Positions 16,601 to 17,899 of a DNA stretch of 17,899 nt are shown in pieces. Position 1 is the first letter of the stretch; each line of letters opens with the position of its first letter. Origin of the DNA: JAHEYF01 sp045805185 (lineage in GTDB: Bacteria; Bacteroidota; Bacteroidia; B-17B0; Aurantibacillaceae); the NCBI GenBank assembly GCA_045805185.1, contig JBJMLS010000028.1, forward strand, positions 1 to 17,899, in the 5' to 3' direction. Below the pieces are notes generated by a model. It had not been told where the DNA came from. It was given only the letters and a program-made list of their open reading frames with translations, and did no database searches. A program made the translations under genes and the position numbers.

Positions 16601-17089
16601 AATTCCATTGAGCATCTGCTGGAGGAAACCGTGCTTCACCTTCATATCGATCACAAAGACCTGGCGCCTGAAAAGCGCAGGATAATTGAAAGCATTCGTG
16701 CAAAAGAGGACATTCTTACCGGTAAAAATATACTGGTGGTCGATGATGATGTAAGAAATCTTTTTGCCTTAACAACGGTATTCGAACGTTTTAACATCAA
16801 TATCATTACTGCGGAGAGCGGTAAAGAAGCGATCTCCATTCTCAACAGCAATCCGAAAATAGACATGGTGCTCATGGATATCATGATGCCGGAAATGGAC
16901 GGGTATGAAACAACACAAAAGATCAGGCGCGAACATAAAAACAGCACCTTGCCTATTATTGCGGTAACAGCGAAAGCAATGAAGGGCGACAGACAAAAAT
17001 GCATAGAAGCCGGAGCTTCCGACTACATTACCAAACCCCTAAAGATCGATCAGTTGCTCTCGCTAATGAGGGTGTGGTTCTATAAATAA
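10649..17089 (+). CDS. Giant cytosolic poly-HAMP hybrid histidine kinase (GAF-HisKA-HATPase-REC-REC-REC)
   Basis: A 2146-residue multidomain kinase with no transmembrane segment. In order: a basic, then Ser/His/Asn-rich head (1-55); about three degenerate HAMP-like modules (60-201); eleven tandem 92-residue units of paired HAMP-like modules (202-1213); a GAF domain (about 1226-1378); a coiled coil (about 1385-1452); HisKA with SHELRTP (H1463); HATPase_c with N box N1579/N1583, G1 DTGIGI from D1624 and G2 GGTGLGLS from 1653; then receivers with phospho-acceptors D1809 (LDVKLPD), D1931 (LDYTLPD) and D2077 (MDIMMPEMDG). The catalytic residues look intact. The layout resembles fungal group III Nik1-type osmosensing kinases and known bacterial poly-HAMP kinases. 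The ATG at 10649 is the chosen start; 10670 is possible. It is followed 5 bp later by a REC-kinase gene, probably co-transcribed and perhaps a phosphorelay partner. Confidence 0.95.
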   Translation: MHSKKKQMAKLAEDVGDLKEAQVIQRSKKMLRAKKEKAPLSNGHSNGSHASSEQGFDSRELLRVLTEVKNGNFAVRMPIDHTGLSGKVCDTLNEIISLNEKMMEEFTRAGNTIGKQGKLTQRIEVPVSKGSWHKGIDALNTLISDLVHPTIEIAHVISSVAKGNLSQEMSLKIGDQNLQGEFARIAKEVNDMVKQLNLFSMEVTRVAREVGSEGKLGGQAKVKGVAGVWKDLTDSVNQMGSNLTAQVRNIAEVTTAVAKGDLSKKITVDVKGEILELKNTINTMVDQLNSFSSEVTRVALEVGTEGKLGGQAQVKGVAGTWKDLTDSVNGMASNLTAQVRNIAEVTVSVAKGDLSRKITVDVKGEILELKNTINTMVDQLNSFGSEVTRVAREVGSEGKLGGQATVEGVGGVWKDLTDSVNQMGSNLTSQVRNIAEVTTAVAKGDLSRKITVDVKGEILELKNTINTMVDQLNSFSSEVTRVAREVGSEGKLGGQATVQGVGGVWKDLTDSVNQMGSNLTAQVRNIAEVTTAVAKGDLSRKITVDVKGEILELKKTINTMVDQLNSFASEVTRVALEVGTEGKLGGQAKVTGVGGTWKDLTDSVNGMASNLTSQVRNIAEVTTAVANGDLSRKITVDVKGEILELKKTINTMVDQLNSFGSEVTRVAREVGSEGKLGGQATVEGVGGVWKDLTDSVNQMGSNLTAQVRNIAEVTTAVAKGDLSRKITVDVKGEILELKNTINTMVDQLNSFGSEVTRVAREVGSEGKLGGQADVPGVAGTWKDLTDSVNKMASNLTSQVRNIAEVTTAVANGDLSRKITVDVQGEILELKNTINTMVDQLRGFASEVTRVAREVGTDGKLGGQAFVPGVAGTWKDLTDSVNQMAGNLTAQVRNIAEVAIAVANGDMSKKITVDVRGEILQLKETLNTMVDQLRAFASEVTRVAREVGTDGKLGGQAFVPGVAGTWKDLTDSVNQMTGNLTAQVRNIAEVTKAVAGGDLSKTVAIDVKGEILDLKNTINTMVEQLNSFAFEVTRVAREVGTEGKLGGQAEVRGVAGTWKDLTDSVNMMASNLTSQVRGIAKVVTSVATGNLRQKLSIDAKGEVAQLTETINEMIDTLAVFADQVTTVAREVGVEGRLGGQASVPGASGIWKNLTENVNQLAENLTTQVRSISEVASAVTKGDLTRNIRVEAKGEVEALKDTINQMIANLRETTLRNQEQDWLKSNLAKFTQMLQGQKDLKTVTQRILSELAQVVVAHYGAFYILKQDEETQHAKLQLFATYAYKTEKNIPKEFSIGEGLVGQCAFEKERILLSNVPGGYIKINSSLGKTKPLNLIILPVLFENNVKAVIELASLDVFSVTHLDFLSQLTESLGIVLNTIETNTRTEELLAQSQSLASELKIQQEELRRTNDELQDKALLLVKQKEEVEAKNKEVEEARSSLEEKAEQLTLTSKYKSEFLANMSHELRTPLNSLLILAQQLYENAEGNLSDKQVRYAKTIHSCGDDLIQLINDILDLSKIESGFISANFSPVRFSEIASFVETTFKPISEAKHLKFNIETDANLPELMETDLQRLNQILKNLLSNSFKFTEKGEVKLRIYEANKNWKQGTPSLDTAKQVVAFAISDTGIGIPQEKQYIIFEAFQQAEGSTSRKYGGTGLGLSISRGLAELLGGTIELESQPGLGSIFTLFLPIENISSITNVVSDSSGTYQQLKLADGHGENLDNLLNTLSLTEIDSRKNVMSEMINDAGDDRNTIQASDKVVLIVEDDLRFTKIIIEKAHEQNLKAIVATNYTEVFDFVNRYNPIAITLDVKLPDTSGWKVLELLRNDFNYRHIPVHLISGEENRDLALKRGARSFLLKPLNNDILNELFEDIVSNEKRDQKKVLVVEDNKIDSSQIAKIIGDEKITITIADNGEKALKLIKSKDFDCIILDYTLPDISGPDLINQVSELKKKLTPVIVYSAKDFSQSELTQLSGKSNKIVLKGVNSIEHLLEETVLHLHIDHKDLAPEKRRIIESIRAKEDILTGKNILVVDDDVRNLFALTTVFERFNINIITAESGKEAISILNSNPKIDMVLMDIMMPEMDGYETTQKIRREHKNSTLPIIAVTAKAMKGDRQKCIEAGASDYITKPLKIDQLLSLMRVWFYK
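11252..14287 (+). repeat. Eleven in-register 276-bp tandem units encoding paired HAMP modules
   Basis: Units start at 11252, 11528, 11804, 12080, 12356, 12632, 12908, 13184, 13460, 13736 and 14012. Each is exactly 276 bp (92 codons), starting at the Glu (Gln in unit 11) of the EVTRVA motif. The first half of each reads like EVTRVAREVGSEGKLGGQA with a conserved WKDLTDSVN, and the second half like RNIAEVTTAVAKGDLSRKI with GEILELK and TINTMVDQL. Both halves share the E-V-x-x-V-A start, so each unit is two HAMP-like modules. There is no insertion or deletion over 3 kb. Units 1-7 are nearly identical; 8-9 and especially 10-11 diverge. Confidence 0.97.
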
Positions 17090-17094
17090 AAAAA

Positions 17095-17899
17095 ATGCAA
17101 CCAAAGATATTATTAGTAGATGACCGCGAGGATAACCTGCTCTCCATAGAAACTATTTTAGCGCCTGCGGGTTACCGCTTTGTAAAAGCCAATTCAGGAA
17201 GGCAGGCGTTGAAAACACTGTTATCCGAATATGACTTCGCGCTGATACTAATGGATGTGCAAATGCCTAACCTGGACGGCTTCGAAACTGCCGCCCTGAT
17301 CTATGAAAGGGAAAAGCTAAAGCATATTCCGATCATTTTTATTACCGCCAATAATTACGGAAATGATAATATGTTCAGGGGCTACCGCACAGGCGGAGTG
17401 GATTACATCTATAAACCCATCAACTCAGAATTGCTTCGTGCAAAAGTGGCCGTGTTCATTGATATTTACAAAAAGAACCGCATGCTTTTCCTCCAGGAGG
17501 AAAAATTAAAAGCGATCAATAAAAGCCTGGAGAATGAAATAAAGGACAGGAAATCTTCGGAAGAAAAGGTGAAAGAGCTTAATCACCAGCTGCTGGAAAA
17601 TATTTCCCGTCTTGAATCGGCTAATAAAGAACTGGATCGCTTTGCATTCATGGCTTCGCATGACCTGCAGGAACCTCTGAGAAAGGTGATCATGTTCAGC
17701 GAGCACCTTTCGTCAAAATACAAGCACCTTCTTGAAGATGACGGTCAAATGTATATCAGTCGTATTCAAAATGCCACGCGTAGAATGCAGATCCTGATCC
17801 GGGACATTCTTGAGCTTTCTAAAATTGCCGCAGAAAAAAGCGCATTCGTTGAAACAGATATGAACGACTTGCTGAGCTCAGTGCTTGGCGAAATGGATG
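17095..17899 (+). CDS. Response regulator-histidine kinase fusion (REC-coiled coil-HisKA), 3' end outside window
   Basis: The start MQPKILLVDDREDN opens a receiver domain with acidic pocket D9/D10, phospho-acceptor D54 (MDVQMPNLDG) and the switch lysine in IYKPIN. A coiled coil (about residues 130-180, LKAINKSLENEIKDR...) links it to a HisKA helix with SHDLQEPLR (phospho-accepting H189, codon 17659). The frame is open to the window end, so the ATP-binding domain must lie beyond it. The gene starts 5 bp after the giant hybrid kinase, so the two are probably in one operon. A receiver in front of a kinase suggests it takes phosphate from, or is modulated by, the upstream kinase, and passes the signal on. 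Confidence 0.92.
   Translation, partial: MQPKILLVDDREDNLLSIETILAPAGYRFVKANSGRQALKTLLSEYDFALILMDVQMPNLDGFETAALIYEREKLKHIPIIFITANNYGNDNMFRGYRTGGVDYIYKPINSELLRAKVAVFIDIYKKNRMLFLQEEKLKAINKSLENEIKDRKSSEEKVKELNHQLLENISRLESANKELDRFAFMASHDLQEPLRKVIMFSEHLSSKYKHLLEDDGQMYISRIQNATRRMQILIRDILELSKIAAEKSAFVETDMNDLLSSVLGEMD

Overview
The window looks like a chromosomal segment of a Bacteroidota bacterium, probably Sphingobacteriia/Chitinophagia-like. The reasons are moderate GC, start codons without clear Shine-Dalgarno sequences, AT-rich spacers, and families common in that phylum: tandem lmo0937-type mini membrane proteins, a small DUF421 protein, a YciE/YciF (DUF892) ferritin-like protein, the small protein often mislabelled 'phosphoribosylpyrophosphate synthetase', and very large soluble hybrid histidine kinases. 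This assignment is inferred from gene content and was not searched.

Layout. (1) 3-527 is the 3' end of a sensor histidine kinase. (2) 528-2682, minus strand, holds an AI-2E/PerM-family membrane protein and a YihY/BrkB-family membrane protein. (3) 2737-6787 looks like an envelope and general-stress block: an AsmA/DUF748-like anchored protein, two tandem ~50-residue lmo0937-family membrane proteins (4230-4391 and 4422-4577), a DUF421 protein on the minus strand, a disordered Arg/Ser/Gly-rich protein with a GYGQR repeat and an AT-hook-like tail, and a DUF892 ferritin-like protein followed by a strong terminator. (4) 6906-9156 is an mlaE-mlaF-mlaD lipid-transport operon. mlaF has no ATG/GTG/TTG start that keeps its Walker A motif, and mlaD starts with GTG. 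(5) 9159-10240, minus strand, holds a DUF72 protein and a small conserved protein. (6) 10241-10648 is a non-coding spacer. (7) 10649-17899 is a signalling pair: a 2146-residue cytosolic hybrid kinase, then, 5 bp later, a response-regulator/histidine-kinase gene cut by the window end.

The most striking feature is the hybrid kinase. It contains eleven exact-length tandem units of 92 residues (276 bp each, 11252-14287, no indels), each made of two HAMP-like halves, followed by GAF, coiled coil, HisKA, HATPase and three receiver domains. The layout resembles fungal group III (Nik1/Os-1-type) kinases, but with many more HAMP modules. The repeats are nearly identical in protein but heavily scrambled at synonymous positions, and units 1-3 and 4-6 appear to form a higher-order repeat.

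How the genes may work together: regions 2-5 suggest envelope maintenance and stress survival (lipid transport, membrane proteins, iron or nucleoid protection), flanked by two-component signalling genes. Three convergent gene junctions are separated by only 0-3 bp, with no room for a terminator between them. No mobile elements, tRNA, rRNA or CRISPR arrays were seen.
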